A stretch of 64,000 nucleotides of DNA from Hominilimicola fabiformis (GCF_020687385.1 NZ_JAJEQM010000008.1:1-64000); one strand, 5' to 3'; shown: positions 40,575 through 50,021, counted from the stretch's first letter. Notes: generated by a model not told the origin, from the sequence alone. Numbers and translations are program-made.

Positions 40575-42509
40575 ATGGATATAGAGCATAATTCCAGAAA
40601 AAAATTTTATAGATTTCCTTTCGGAGCGGTGACTTGCGGCGGTGAAGTCAGATTGCGTTTGGCTGTGTCGGGCGCAGGTATTCCGTCGGCGGTTCGTCTT
40701 GTCTATATGGAGGATGGCAAGGGCGAAGTCCGAAAGGATATGCCGTATATTTTTGATGTCGGTGACCACTGCATATATTCGGTGAACGTGAAAATGCCTG
40801 AAAAAGCAGGACTTGTTTGGTATTATTTTGAACTTGAAACCGAAAGAGGTATGGTTTATTACGGCAACAATTCAAAACAACTCGGCGGAATTGGTGAAAT
40901 GTGTTTTAATTCACCGAGTAATTCGTATCAGATAACTGTTTATAACGAAGATTACAAAACTCCGGATTGGTTTAAAACTGGTATTGCGTATCAAATTTTT
41001 GTAGACAGATTTTGCAACGGCAACGAAAACGGAGAATTTTTAGGAAATCGTACAGATATAATAAAGCGTAATTGGGGCGAACAACCGTTTTATAAAGCCG
41101 AACAATTTGGCGGTGAGTATAAAGCAAATGACTTTTTCGGCGGTAATTTGAAAGGTGTAATTAAAAAATTGCCGTATTTAAAAGATTTGGGAATATCGGT
41201 AATTTACTTAAATCCGATATTCAAAGCATACTCAAACCATAAATATGATACGGGCGATTATGAAACAATCGATCCGATGTTTGGTGATGAGGAAACATTT
41301 AAAGAGCTTTGCTCAAAAGCAAAAGAAATGGGAATACGCATAATTCTTGACGGTGTATTTAACCATACGGGAAGTAACAGCCGTTATTTTAATAAATACG
41401 GCGAATATGACAGCGTAGGCGCTTATCAGTCGAAAGAATCACCGTATTACACTTGGTTTAGATTTATGGATTGGCCTGATGTGTATGAATCATGGTGGGG
41501 AATGACGACACTTCCGCAGATTGAAGAACACAGTGAAGAATGTCGTAAGTATTTGCTTTCGGACAAAGATGCAATCGTTAAAAGATGGATAAAGAACGGT
41601 GCGTCCGGTTGGCGACTTGATGTTGTCGATGAATTACCGGGATTTTTCGTTAAAGAACTTAGAGAAAACGTAAAGAAAGCCGATAAAGATGCAGTTATTA
41701 TAGGTGAAGTTTGGGAAGACGCGTCAAATAAGTCCGCTTACGGTGAAAGACGTGAATATTTCTTGGGTAAGGAGCTTGACTCCGTTATGAATTACCCAAT
41801 GCGCAGAGCGTTGATTGACGCGGTAAGCGGAAGAATTGACGTTGAAGAATTTGACGCACGTCTTATGAGCATTAAAGAAAATTACCCTGCACCTGCTTAT
41901 TATTCGCTTTTGAATATAATAACAAGTCACGATGTCGAAAGAATAATGACCCGTATGGGTGATGCACCGTCAAGACACGAAATATCAAAAGATTTTCAGG
42001 CGAGCTTTAAACTTGACGGCTATGCACTTGAACTTGCTAAGGAAAAAGCAACTTTAGTAGTCGGACTGCAGATGATGCTTCCTGGTGTGCCTTGTATATA
42101 TTACGGTGACGAAATCGGTATGCAGGGATATGGCGATCCGTTCTGCCGTCAGACATATCCATGGGATAATGTTGACGAAGTTGACAAGGACGGAAGAATC
42201 AGACAACGCTATAAGAATATGATTAAATTGAGAAACAGTTCAAAGGCATTCTCAATCGGCGATTTTGAATGTGTTCATAAAGTCGGACACGTGTACGGTT
42301 TTGTACGTTGTTATCATGATGAAAAATATCTTATTGTTGCCAATCTGGGTACAAGAGAAGAAAGAGCACGTGTAGATGTTGCGAGATACGGTATGAGAAA
42401 ACTAAAATGTCAAACGAGTGACGATAACAGCTTGCTTGAATCGTCTGACGGTATTCATTTTATTGATATACCGAGATTATGGATAAAGGTTTACAAGGTG
42501 GAAAAATAA
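40575..42509 (+). CDS. GH13 alpha-glucan hydrolase (neopullulanase/cyclomaltodextrinase type)
   Basis: A 644-residue amylase-family enzyme. An N-terminal immunoglobulin-like domain (about 1-125) is followed by the barrel: YQIFVDRFCNGN, DGVFNHTGSNSRYF (region I), GWRLDVVDELP (nucleophile Asp), VIIGEVWEDAS (acid Glu), NIITSHDVERIMTRMG (third Asp) and a C-terminal beta domain. There is no signal peptide, so it acts in the cytoplasm on glycogen or imported maltodextrins. The placement after glgP suggests debranching or trimming of limit chains; pullulanase or maltogenic activity cannot be told apart here. The stop overlaps the next ATG. Confidence 0.85.
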   Translation: MDIEHNSRKKFYRFPFGAVTCGGEVRLRLAVSGAGIPSAVRLVYMEDGKGEVRKDMPYIFDVGDHCIYSVNVKMPEKAGLVWYYFELETERGMVYYGNNSKQLGGIGEMCFNSPSNSYQITVYNEDYKTPDWFKTGIAYQIFVDRFCNGNENGEFLGNRTDIIKRNWGEQPFYKAEQFGGEYKANDFFGGNLKGVIKKLPYLKDLGISVIYLNPIFKAYSNHKYDTGDYETIDPMFGDEETFKELCSKAKEMGIRIILDGVFNHTGSNSRYFNKYGEYDSVGAYQSKESPYYTWFRFMDWPDVYESWWGMTTLPQIEEHSEECRKYLLSDKDAIVKRWIKNGASGWRLDVVDELPGFFVKELRENVKKADKDAVIIGEVWEDASNKSAYGERREYFLGKELDSVMNYPMRRALIDAVSGRIDVEEFDARLMSIKENYPAPAYYSLLNIITSHDVERIMTRMGDAPSRHEISKDFQASFKLDGYALELAKEKATLVVGLQMMLPGVPCIYYGDEIGMQGYGDPFCRQTYPWDNVDEVDKDGRIRQRYKNMIKLRNSSKAFSIGDFECVHKVGHVYGFVRCYHDEKYLIVANLGTREERARVDVARYGMRKLKCQTSDDNSLLESSDGIHFIDIPRLWIKVYKVEK

Positions 42510-43327
42510 TGCAAGGTAAATTTTCGGATTATTTGCTTGTTTCGGATATGGACGCAACGTTGCTTGATGACAATCACACCATATCTGAAGAAAACAGACA
42601 AGCGATAGATTATTTCATAAAAAACGGCGGACGGTTTACTGTCGCAACGGGAAGAATGGTTGAGGCAGTTCGTGCATATATGCCGAATTTGCACATAAAT
42701 GCACCGGCGGTATTACATAACGGTGCGAAGATATATGACTATGAAAAAGATTGTGCGGTATTTGAACGATTTATTGAGGAAAACAGAAAACAGGCAATAA
42801 AGCGTGTATATGATGATTTTCCGCAAATAGGTTTGGAAGTGTACAGTGATGAAATTGTGTACGTTTACAGAGAATGTGAGGAAACAAAGCGATTTTTGAC
42901 ACGCAGCTATGAGGTTGTTTATAGTTTACCCGATGAAATTTGGCAAAGACCTTGGATAAAGGTGCTTTTGATTGGTGAAAGAGAATTGCTTGACAAGTAC
43001 GAGCCGATATACAGAACCGAATATGATAACGGCTATGCGGTCAGAAGCGGTGACAAGTATCTTGACGTTGTTGCGAACGGAGTTTCAAAGGGTAAGGGAA
43101 TGCTTGATATGGCGAAAAAAATCGGTATTGAGCAGAACAAAATTATAGCTGTCGGTGACAATATGAATGATATTTCAATGTTGGAAGTAGCGGGAATTTC
43201 GTATGCAGTTGAGAACGCAGAAGAAAGCGTGAAAAAAATTGCGGACAATTTAGCACCGTCTAACAACGGCGGTGCTATCGCATATATCATAAACAGACTT
43301 GAAAAAATTGTAAAAACACAGAATTAA
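42509..43327 (+). CDS. HAD-family phosphatase, Cof type
   Basis: A 272-residue member of the Cof/HAD-IIB group of sugar-phosphate phosphatases. Motif I is VSDMDATLLDD, with the nucleophile and acid Asp; motif II is VATGRMVEAVRAY; motif III is the Lys of VSKGKGMLDMAKKIG; motif IV is VGDNMNDISMLEVAG. I take ATG at 42509 as start (GGTGG upstream), sharing a base with the stop of the GH13 gene; an earlier ATG at 42479 lies within that gene. The substrate is unknown, perhaps a sugar phosphate from glycogen turnover. Confidence 0.82.
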   Translation: MQGKFSDYLLVSDMDATLLDDNHTISEENRQAIDYFIKNGGRFTVATGRMVEAVRAYMPNLHINAPAVLHNGAKIYDYEKDCAVFERFIEENRKQAIKRVYDDFPQIGLEVYSDEIVYVYRECEETKRFLTRSYEVVYSLPDEIWQRPWIKVLLIGERELLDKYEPIYRTEYDNGYAVRSGDKYLDVVANGVSKGKGMLDMAKKIGIEQNKIIAVGDNMNDISMLEVAGISYAVENAEESVKKIADNLAPSNNGGAIAYIINRLEKIVKTQN

Positions 43328-43390
43328 GGCTTGAAATATCGGCAGTTTTATGTTAACATAACTCTATAAAAAGTATTTAAGGAGGTATTT

Positions 43391-44989
43391 ATGTTTAACA
43401 TATCACTGTTGCTTTCGGCGGCTGTTATTATAATTTGCGTACTTGCAAATAAGTTATCAAACAAAATCGGAATGCCTGTACTTATTGCGTTTATTGCACT
43501 TGGTATGGTGTTCGGTTCGGACGGAATACTTAAAATTCCTTTTGAAAATTATAGCTTTGCAGAACAGATTTGTTCTGTTGCGCTTGTATTTATTATGTTT
43601 TACGGAGGTTTCGGCACTAAATTAAGCGAGGCTAAACCTGTGGCAGTAAAGGCACTGTTGTTGTCGAGCGTGGGAGTTATTTTCACGGCGGCTCTTACAA
43701 CAGTGTTTTGTTTTTTTGTTTTAAAAATAAAATTGCTCGAAAGTATGCTTATCGGTGCGGTTATGAGTTCTACTGACGCGGCGTCTGTGTTTTCGGTACT
43801 GCGTTCAAAAAATCTTAACTTGAAGTATAACACTGCGTCAATGCTTGAAATGGAAAGCGGAAGTAATGACCCGTTTGCATATATGCTGACCGTTATAGTT
43901 CTGTCGTTTATGAAGGGTGAAAACAGTGTCGGACAGATGGTTTACAGTATCGCCGCACAAATTGTTTTCGGCGTTTTGATTGGCTTTCTTATTGCACTCG
44001 GTGCAGTATGGTTTATGAAACATTTCACTTTTAATACATCGGGTTTTGACGCGGCGTTTGTGCTTGGAGTGGCGGTGCTTGCGTACGCATTGCCGACATT
44101 GGTCGGCGGAAACGGTTATCTCAGTGCGTACATAGTAGGTATCGTTTTGGGAAATCAGAACATACATAATAAAAAATCACTTGTACATTTTTTTGACGGA
44201 ATGACCGGACTTATGCAAATGCTTATATTTTTCCTTTTGGGACTTTTGTCGTTCCCGTCAAAAATATTAACTGTTTTGTTGCCGTCAATATTTATAGCAC
44301 TGTTTATCACGTTCGTTGCAAGACCGTTGGCGGTTGCGACTGTGCTTGCACCGTTTAAAACAAAAATTTCACAATATCTTGTTGTGTCGTGGGCAGGTCT
44401 CAGAGGTGCGGCGTCAATCGTGTTCGCAATAATGGCTATGGTAGGCGGTGTGACAATGGAGCAGGACATTTTCCATATTGCATTTTGCGTTGTATTGTTT
44501 TCAATTACGCTGCAAGGGTCGCTTCTCCCGTTTGTCGCAAGTAAAACGAATATGATTGACAAGACCGGTTCTGTACTGAAAACGTTTAACGACTATTCGG
44601 ACGAAACGGAAATTAATTTTATTCGCTTGAATATTGACAGCGGTAACAGATGGATTGACCGTGCGGTAAAGGATATTTCCCTTCCTCCGCAAATGCTTTT
44701 TGCGGCGATTTACAGAAATGACGAAACGATTATTCCGAACGGTGAAACGGTAATATATGAGGGTGATACGATAATTCTCGGTGCACCGTCACACGGAATA
44801 AACGGTGATGTTCGTTTTAGGGAGATTTCGGCGAACGACAGAAAAAATTGGCGTGGAAAAAGTATGGCTGAAATTGAATTTCCCGACGGCTATCTTGTGA
44901 TTATGATAAAACGCGGTGATGATGTCGTTATTCCTGTCGGAAGTACGATAATAGAAAAAAATGATGAGCTTGTTCTGGTTTCAAAATAA
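43391..44989 (+). CDS. Potassium/proton antiporter, CPA1 (NhaP2/CvrA-like)
   Basis: A 532-residue membrane protein with about 12 hydrophobic segments, including IGMPVLIAFIALGMVFGSDG, STDAASVFSVLRSKNLNLK (the ion-binding Asp segment of CPA1) and SWAGLRGAASIVFAIMAM. After residue about 390 comes a cytoplasmic part (FIRLNIDSGNRWIDRAVKDISLPPQMLF) ending in a TrkA-C domain (VIPVGSTIIEKNDELVLVS). This order fits NhaP2-type K+/H+ exchangers rather than Na+-only antiporters. AAGGAGG precedes the start. It stands alone before a terminator. Confidence 0.85.
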   Translation: MFNISLLLSAAVIIICVLANKLSNKIGMPVLIAFIALGMVFGSDGILKIPFENYSFAEQICSVALVFIMFYGGFGTKLSEAKPVAVKALLLSSVGVIFTAALTTVFCFFVLKIKLLESMLIGAVMSSTDAASVFSVLRSKNLNLKYNTASMLEMESGSNDPFAYMLTVIVLSFMKGENSVGQMVYSIAAQIVFGVLIGFLIALGAVWFMKHFTFNTSGFDAAFVLGVAVLAYALPTLVGGNGYLSAYIVGIVLGNQNIHNKKSLVHFFDGMTGLMQMLIFFLLGLLSFPSKILTVLLPSIFIALFITFVARPLAVATVLAPFKTKISQYLVVSWAGLRGAASIVFAIMAMVGGVTMEQDIFHIAFCVVLFSITLQGSLLPFVASKTNMIDKTGSVLKTFNDYSDETEINFIRLNIDSGNRWIDRAVKDISLPPQMLFAAIYRNDETIIPNGETVIYEGDTIILGAPSHGINGDVRFREISANDRKNWRGKSMAEIEFPDGYLVIMIKRGDDVVIPVGSTIIEKNDELVLVSK

Positions 44990-45002
44990 AAAACATAATA
45001 AT

Positions 45003-45033
45003 AAAAAAATCACATCATATGATGTGATTTTTT
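45003..45033. terminator. Bidirectional terminator
   Basis: A-tract, ATCACATCAT, ATGATGTGAT, T-tract: a fully symmetric palindrome between the convergent antiporter and shell protein genes. Confidence 0.85.
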
Positions 45034-45039
45034 GTTAGC

Positions 45040-45750
45040 TTAAATATATGGTTTTGTTACAGGCAAAGGTTCAGAGCCGAGTGAACGCAAAAGTTGCATT
45101 CCTGCGGAACGTGCGTCAGTGACGGCGGTTTTAACCGCTGACGCCTCACCTGTGAAAATTATAATCACTTCATTTGAATGGCTTGTACCACTGTCCGGAC
45201 GAAGTGTTTTTATCAATTCGACACCGGCAGATTTTAACGCAATATCTGCGATTACCATACCAATCGGAGCAGGTGACGCACATACAAAACCGAACGGTCT
45301 GCCTATCGGCACATCAAATGCCTTGTTGATAGCCTCACCGCACCTTGCACTGTACTGGAATTCCATATGACCTGCTTCACTTATGTATATTTCGCCGGCA
45401 TTTATGTCTATGTATTCAAGCGCTAATTCAACGGCTCTTTTAACGTCGGCAGGTGTTTCACCGCCGATTATGATAAAGTTTCCGTGACCGCCCCAGCCTT
45501 TTGTATCACGCGGAATTTCAATAGAGATAACCTCTGTCGAAGTAGCTTTAACCGCGTCGTCAACGGCTTGAATTTGTGCTCCCGCACCTGTACGGGAACC
45601 GATAAGGCCGACCGCGTGGAACTTTTTCGGGATATTCATTTGTTTTCTTAAATCGTCATCAATATTGGCGATATAAAGACCGATTGTATCGCAAACGCCG
45701 ACACCGACAAACTGTGTCATACCGCATTTTCCGAACATATCGTTATTCAT
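45040..45750 (-). CDS. Bacterial microcompartment shell protein, PduB/EtuB-like (BMC-T)
   Basis: 236 residues with two tandem BMC-type halves, the pattern of trimeric shell proteins. TQFVGVGVCDTIGLYIANIDDDLRKQMNIPKKFHAVGLIGSRTGAGAQIQAVDDAVKAT and VISIEIPRDTKGWGGHGNFIIIGG form the first; GHMEFQYSARCGEAINKAFDVPIGRPFGFVCASPAPIGMVIADIALKSAGVEL and TSHSNEVIIIFTGEASAVKTAV the second. This is close to PduB. Such proteins tile the shell of organelles that hold aldehyde-making enzymes. No other shell, vertex or cargo gene lies near, so the organelle genes must be elsewhere or lost. GGGAGGG precedes the ATG. Confidence 0.9.
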   Translation of the reverse strand: MNNDMFGKCGMTQFVGVGVCDTIGLYIANIDDDLRKQMNIPKKFHAVGLIGSRTGAGAQIQAVDDAVKATSTEVISIEIPRDTKGWGGHGNFIIIGGETPADVKRAVELALEYIDINAGEIYISEAGHMEFQYSARCGEAINKAFDVPIGRPFGFVCASPAPIGMVIADIALKSAGVELIKTLRPDSGTSHSNEVIIIFTGEASAVKTAVTDARSAGMQLLRSLGSEPLPVTKPYI

Positions 45751-45780
45751 AATATCCCTCCCTAAACCAATCTTATATAT

Positions 45781-45809
45781 ATTATATCATTATTTTAACC
45801 TTTTTGCAA
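45781..45809 (-). promoter_or_regulatory. Promoter of the shell protein gene
   Basis: On the minus strand TTGCAA (45809-45804), 17 bp, TATAAT (45786-45781). Confidence 0.65.
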
Positions 45810-45859
45810 TCCTAAAATGAATTGTTATACATCAAAATGTAGAAAATTTCAAATAAGTA

Positions 45860-45888
45860 TTGATATTTAGGGTAATTTTTGATATTAT
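45860..45888 (+). promoter_or_regulatory. Promoter of the amino acid ABC operon
   Basis: TTGATA (45860-45865), 17 bp, TATTAT (45883-45888). It diverges from the shell gene promoter. Confidence 0.6.
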
Positions 45889-45927
45889 ATAGAGTATTGA
45901 AATAAAAATACATTAGGAGTTGAAGAT

Positions 45928-46617
45928 ATGCCTGCTTGGGTTGTTGATTTGTTAAACCGCTTGAACTCTACATTTGTGGTAGACGGACGTTGGCAGTGGT
46001 TTGTTAGTGGATTGGGATATACGCTTTTAATATCTCTATTCTCGGTATTGTTGGGTTTGGTAATCGGTATTCTGATGGCACTTATGCGTCTGTCAAAAAG
46101 TAAGATTTTAAGAGCCGTTTCGGGAATTTATATTGATATTATCCGCGGTACGCCGACAATGGTGCAGCTGCTTATAATTTATTTTGTTATTTTTGCAAAT
46201 GTGCATATTGATAAGTGGGTAGTCGGATTTATTGCATTCGGTATAAACAGCGGCGCATATATTGCGGAAATCGTCAGAGGCGGTATATTGTCCGTAAATA
46301 TCGGTCAGACTGAGGCGGGACGTTCGCTTGGTATGACGCATAAACAGACTATGGCAAGCATTGTTATGCCGCAGGCTATGAAAAATATTCTGCCGGCGCT
46401 TGGTAATGAATTTGTTGTATTGATAAAAGAAACAGCCGTAATCGGTATGATTGCGAATATCGACCTTGTCGGAGCGGCAAGAAAGGTACAGAGCCTTACA
46501 TATGATTACCTTATACCGCTTTTGTCAATAGCAGTTATATATTATGTTGTTATAAAGATTATAAGTACGTTGCTTTCTAAAGTTGAAAAAGGTATGAGAA
46601 AGGCGGATAAGAGATGA
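45928..46617 (+). CDS. Polar amino acid ABC transporter permease
   Basis: 229-residue HisM/GlnP-type membrane subunit with about five helices. [29 protein letters not shown] starts the transport domain; [20 protein letters not shown] and [35 protein letters not shown] include the EAA loop that meets the ATPase. The stop overlaps the ATPase start by 4 bases. The amino acid carried cannot be fixed from sequence; glutamine, cystine or basic amino acids are all possible. Confidence 0.9.
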   Translation: MPAWVVDLLNRLNSTFVVDGRWQWFVSGLGYTLLISLFSVLLGLVIGILMALMRLSKSKILRAVSGIYIDIIRGTPTMVQLLIIYFVIFANVHIDKWVVGFIAFGINSGAYIAEIVRGGILSVNIGQTEAGRSLGMTHKQTMASIVMPQAMKNILPALGNEFVVLIKETAVIGMIANIDLVGAARKVQSLTYDYLIPLLSIAVIYYVVIKIISTLLSKVEKGMRKADKR

Positions 46618-47339
46618 TAAAGGTTACCGGTTTAAAAAAGCATTTTGGAGATTTAGAAGTATTAAAGGGAATTGACCAGCACATAAAACAAGGCGAAAAG
46701 GTTGTTGTTATAGGTCCTTCGGGTTCGGGTAAATCAACATTTTTGAGATGTCTTAATTTGCTTGAAGTGCCGACAGAGGGTGAAATTCTCATTGAGGGTG
46801 AAAGCATTACCGCTCCAAAAACAAATGTAAATAAAATTCGTGAAAAAATGGGTATGGTGTTTCAGCAGTTTAATTTGTTCCCGCACCTTACAGTGCTTGA
46901 CAATATAACTCTTGCACCGATTAAGGTTAAGAAAATGCCGAAAGCAGAGGCTGAAAAGCTTGCACGTGAACTTTTGAATAAAGTAGGTCTTGCGGACAAA
47001 GAGGACTCATATCCCGCACAGCTTTCGGGCGGTCAACAGCAGAGAATTGCAATAGCACGTGCACTTGCAATGCAGCCGGATATAATGTTGTTCGATGAAC
47101 CTACATCGGCACTTGACCCTGAAATGGTCGGTGAAGTTCTTTCTGTTATGAAAGACCTTGCGGACGGTGGTATGACAATGGTTGTTGTAACTCACGAAAT
47201 GGGATTTGCACGCGAAGTTGCATCAAGAGTTTTGTTTATGGACGGCGGATATGTGCTTGAAGAAGGCACTCCTGACGAAGTGTTCAGCAATCCGAAAAAC
47301 GAAAGAACAAAAGAATTTTTGAGCAAAGTTTTAAAGTAG
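46614..47339 (+). CDS. Polar amino acid ABC transporter ATPase
   Basis: 241-residue GlnQ/HisP-type ATPase: Walker [10 protein letters not shown] (about 35-43), Q-loop [16 protein letters not shown], signature LSGGQQQR, Walker [20 protein letters not shown] and switch His in [16 protein letters not shown]. It couples ATP hydrolysis to the adjacent permease. It starts within the permease stop (ATGA) and is followed by a small hairpin before the binding-protein gene. Confidence 0.93.
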   Translation: MIKVTGLKKHFGDLEVLKGIDQHIKQGEKVVVIGPSGSGKSTFLRCLNLLEVPTEGEILIEGESITAPKTNVNKIREKMGMVFQQFNLFPHLTVLDNITLAPIKVKKMPKAEAEKLARELLNKVGLADKEDSYPAQLSGGQQQRIAIARALAMQPDIMLFDEPTSALDPEMVGEVLSVMKDLADGGMTMVVVTHEMGFAREVASRVLFMDGGYVLEEGTPDEVFSNPKNERTKEFLSKVLK

Positions 47340-47344
47340 TTATC

Positions 47345-47361
47345 TAACACAGAATGTGTTA
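47345..47361 (+). other. Intercistronic hairpin before the binding-protein gene
   Basis: TAACACA, loop GAA, TGTGTTA. There is no T tract, so it is more likely an mRNA-stabilising or processing site than a terminator; binding proteins are usually made in excess over permease and ATPase. Confidence 0.5.
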
Positions 47362-47398
47362 AATATAAAATAAGTGATTTTTTAGGAGGATACAAAAA

Positions 47399-48184
47399 AT
47401 GAAAAAGGGTTTAATGAAAGTAGTAGCTTTGGCAGCTGCATCAGTTATGGCAGTGGCAGCACTTGCAGGTTGCGGAAGCAGTGATAAGTTGATTATGGGT
47501 ACAAACGCAGCATTCCCACCGTTTGAATACACAACATCACAAGGTCTTGTAGGCGAATTTGACGGTATTGACGTTGCTATTGCAAATAAGATTGCCGAAA
47601 ATGTAGGTAAGGAACTTCAAATTGAAGATATGGAATTTGACGGACTTGTTGCATCTGTAAGCACAGGTAAGGTTGATATGGTTGTTGCAGGTATGACTGC
47701 TACAGACGAAAGAAAGCAAAGCGTTGATTTCTCTGATCCATACTATGTTGCATCACAGGTTATCGTTGTTGCACCTGACAACACAGATATTACAAGTGCA
47801 GAAGATTTGAAGAATGACAAGACAGTCGGAGTTGTTCTTGGTTACACAGGCGACAATATCGTAACAAACGATTTACAGCTTGCAGAAGACAAGGTTACAA
47901 GAGCAAACAGAGGTATTGATATAGTTCAAGACGTTAAGAACGGTAAGCTTGACGCAGTAGTTATCGACTCTGCAACAGGTAAGGCTCTTGCTGAAAAGAA
48001 CGGTCTAAAGATTGTTGAAGACCCACAGGCATTTGAAACAGAAGAATATGCAATCGCAGTTAAGAAGGGTAACACAGAACTTCTTGACAAGATTAACGAA
48101 ACACTTTCAGAAATGAAAGCTTCAGGCGAAATTGAACAGCTTGCAATGGAATACGACGAAAAGCTTGCTGAAAACAATCAGTAA
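47399..48184 (+). CDS. Amino acid-binding lipoprotein of the ABC transporter
   Basis: 261-residue periplasmic-binding-protein type 2 (SBP_bac_3). A lipoprotein signal ends in LAGC (Cys about 25). LIMGTNAAFPPFEYTTSQGLVGEFDGIDVAIANKIAE is the classic start of the family; DMVVAGMTATDERKQSVDFSDPYYVASQVIV and VGVVLGYTGDNIV follow. It captures the amino acid outside the cell and delivers it to the permease. AGGAGG precedes the ATG. Confidence 0.93.
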   Translation: MKKGLMKVVALAAASVMAVAALAGCGSSDKLIMGTNAAFPPFEYTTSQGLVGEFDGIDVAIANKIAENVGKELQIEDMEFDGLVASVSTGKVDMVVAGMTATDERKQSVDFSDPYYVASQVIVVAPDNTDITSAEDLKNDKTVGVVLGYTGDNIVTNDLQLAEDKVTRANRGIDIVQDVKNGKLDAVVIDSATGKALAEKNGLKIVEDPQAFETEEYAIAVKKGNTELLDKINETLSEMKASGEIEQLAMEYDEKLAENNQ

Positions 48185-48200
48185 TTGATAATTGAAAATT

Positions 48201-48231
48201 AAAGGACGGCTTTATTATGCCGTCCTTTTTG
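48201..48231 (+). terminator. Terminator of the ABC operon
   Basis: AAAGGACGGC, 8-base loop, GCCGTCCTTT and Ts. The longest frame of the next gene begins inside it, which argues for the later start at 48247. Confidence 0.85.
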
Positions 48232-48246
48232 CTTAAGGAGTTATAT

Positions 48247-48945
48247 ATGCGTATAGATAAATATATTTCCGGCTGCGGATATGCAAGCAGAAAAGATGTG
48301 AAAAAACTAATAAAACAAGGTCTTGTGTTTATAGACGGTGAAGTGTGTAAAAAGCCGGAGGAACAGACTGATGAAAACAGTATTGTTGAGGTTGACGGCG
48401 AAAGATTGATTTATCGTGAATTTGTGTATTTAATGCTAAATAAACCGCAAGGTTGCGTAAGTGCTGTTTATGATAAGAAGTATCCCGTTGTAACCGAATT
48501 TGTTCCGGAGGAATACGCACATTTTGAGGTATATCCCGTAGGCAGACTTGATATAGATACGGAGGGCCTTTTGATCCTCACAAATGACGGTCAATTCGCT
48601 CATGAAATGACATCACCGAAAAAAGATGTGTATAAAAGATATTTCGCGGTGCTTGATAAACCTATGGAAGAAAAAGATGTTGAAATATTCGCAGGCGGTA
48701 TGGAATTTAAAGAGTTTACCGCAAAAAGCGCAAAGCTTGAAATAACGGAAAATCCGAACGAGGTTTATATCGAAATTGCAGAGGGTAAATTTCATCAGGT
48801 GAAACGTATGTGCGAAAGAGTCGGTAAAACGGTGACGTATCTGAAACGTGTCGCAATCGGTAATTTGAAACTTGATAAATCACTCGAAAAAGGCGAAGTC
48901 CGTGAATTGACAAAAGATGAACTTGATATGCTGTATAAGAAATAA
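48247..48945 (+). CDS. Pseudouridine synthase, RsuA/RluB family
   Basis: 232-residue rRNA-modifying enzyme. The N-terminal S4 RNA-binding domain covers MRIDKYISGCGYASRKDVKKLIKQGLVFIDG; the catalytic domain has YPVGRLDIDTEGLLILTNDG, with the catalytic Asp, and KFHQVKRMCERVGKTVTYLKRVAIGNL. The length and KDVYKRYFAVLD segment fit RsuA/RluE-like 16S or 23S enzymes; which uridine is modified cannot be told. AAGGAG sits at the right distance from ATG 48247. Confidence 0.9.
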   Translation: MRIDKYISGCGYASRKDVKKLIKQGLVFIDGEVCKKPEEQTDENSIVEVDGERLIYREFVYLMLNKPQGCVSAVYDKKYPVVTEFVPEEYAHFEVYPVGRLDIDTEGLLILTNDGQFAHEMTSPKKDVYKRYFAVLDKPMEEKDVEIFAGGMEFKEFTAKSAKLEITENPNEVYIEIAEGKFHQVKRMCERVGKTVTYLKRVAIGNLKLDKSLEKGEVRELTKDELDMLYKK

Positions 48946-48946
48946 A

Positions 48947-49022
48947 GCCACCCCTCAGGCGACGATGTCGCCAGCTCCCCTTGATGGGAGCCTATAATAG
49001 TAGGGGCGACCATTGGTCGCCC
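48947..49022. repeat. Repeat A (short form) followed by repeat B
   Basis: GCCACCCCTC then a GGCGAC/GTCGCC hairpin, AGCTCCCC and GATGGGAGCC (48947-48992) is a shortened relative of repeat A, lacking the right terminal repeat. GTAGGGGCGACCATTGGTCGCCC (49000-49022) is repeat B, here with an 8-bp perfect stem. They fill the gap between the convergent RsuA and HAD genes, where no ordinary terminator is seen. Confidence 0.8.
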
Positions 49023-49030
49023 TTATTACG

Positions 49031-49852
49031 TTATTCAAATTTAATTTCCTCGTCATCAAGTGCATAAATCACAGCCGCAACGGCACTGGAATTATTATCA
49101 ACCGTTATAAAATCAGCGACTTCTTTTACTTCATCAACGGCGTTACTGACCGCAACACCGACATTTGCCATTTTAACAAGTGCAAGGTCGTTTTCGTTAT
49201 CGCCGATACCGATTGTATTACTTCTGTCAACATTCATCAAATCGGCAAGGTGCATAAGCCCCTCACCCTTACTTGCGTTTTTAGGCAAAAGTTCATAGTA
49301 CCAAGGACTGGACTGCACAAATTCATAATCATTAACAAACGGTGAATTTGCAATCGCATCTCTTATCTGCTGAATTTCATTTTCTTCAACCATAAACAAT
49401 ACTTTTACCCAATCTTCCTTTATATCGTGATAATCAAGAAAATTATCGGGTAAATCTTCAAGAACCTGATGTTCTCTTACTTTTTGATTAACTTTACAGA
49501 AATAAATTTTATCCGAAGTACAAACTTCAATTCCCGCAAAGTCAAACATTTTATCCATATATTCAACGCATTTCAAAGCACCTTTATCAAGTGTGCTTGC
49601 CCATAAAAGTTTTTCATCGTTAAAATCATATATTGCCGCACCGTTAAAGCAAACCATAGGTGCATTTGGGTGAACGTAGTTTAGCATCAACTTTGCACCT
49701 TGCGGCACACGTCCCGTTGCAAATGTGAAAAGTCCGCCCTCTGACTTGAAATATTCAATAGCTTTACTGTTTTCGTCCGATACACGTTTATCGGTTGTAA
49801 GAAGTGTATCGTCAAGGTCGGTGCATAAAAGTATTCCGTCAAATTTTCCCAT
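49031..49852 (-). CDS. HAD-family phosphatase, Cof type
   Basis: 273-residue Cof/HAD-IIB protein. Motif I is CTDLDDTLLTTDKRV, motif II FATGRVPQGAKL, motif III the Lys of ASKGEGLMHLADLM, motif IV IGIGDNENDLALVKMANVGV. It is distant in sequence from the other Cof protein at 42509. AAAGGAC stands before the ATG. It ends just before repeat B, whose hairpin may act as its transcription end. Substrate unknown. Confidence 0.82.
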   Translation of the reverse strand: MGKFDGILLCTDLDDTLLTTDKRVSDENSKAIEYFKSEGGLFTFATGRVPQGAKLMLNYVHPNAPMVCFNGAAIYDFNDEKLLWASTLDKGALKCVEYMDKMFDFAGIEVCTSDKIYFCKVNQKVREHQVLEDLPDNFLDYHDIKEDWVKVLFMVEENEIQQIRDAIANSPFVNDYEFVQSSPWYYELLPKNASKGEGLMHLADLMNVDRSNTIGIGDNENDLALVKMANVGVAVSNAVDEVKEVADFITVDNNSSAVAAVIYALDDEEIKFE

Positions 49853-49941
49853 ACTGTTCGTCCTTTCGTGTTTTTTTCTACACGCATAATTTTAGCATAT
49901 TATATGAATTTAATCCATTTGTATTTTATATAAAAATAATA

Positions 49942-49970
49942 TTGTATCATAAGTTAAAATGTGCTATAAT
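49942..49970 (+). promoter_or_regulatory. Promoter of the SNF2 helicase gene
   Basis: TTGTAT (49942-49947), 17 bp, TATAAT (49965-49970). Confidence 0.65.
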
Positions 49971-50021
49971 TATAAGATACAGAATGGGTGTACAATATTC
50001 AAAACGGGAAGGCTGTAAGGT

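Noticed and set aside
48217-48246. An extended start for the pseudouridine synthase
   Set aside because: The ATG at 48217 is inside the terminator hairpin of the ABC operon; ATG 48247 has AAGGAG and begins the S4 domain as expected.
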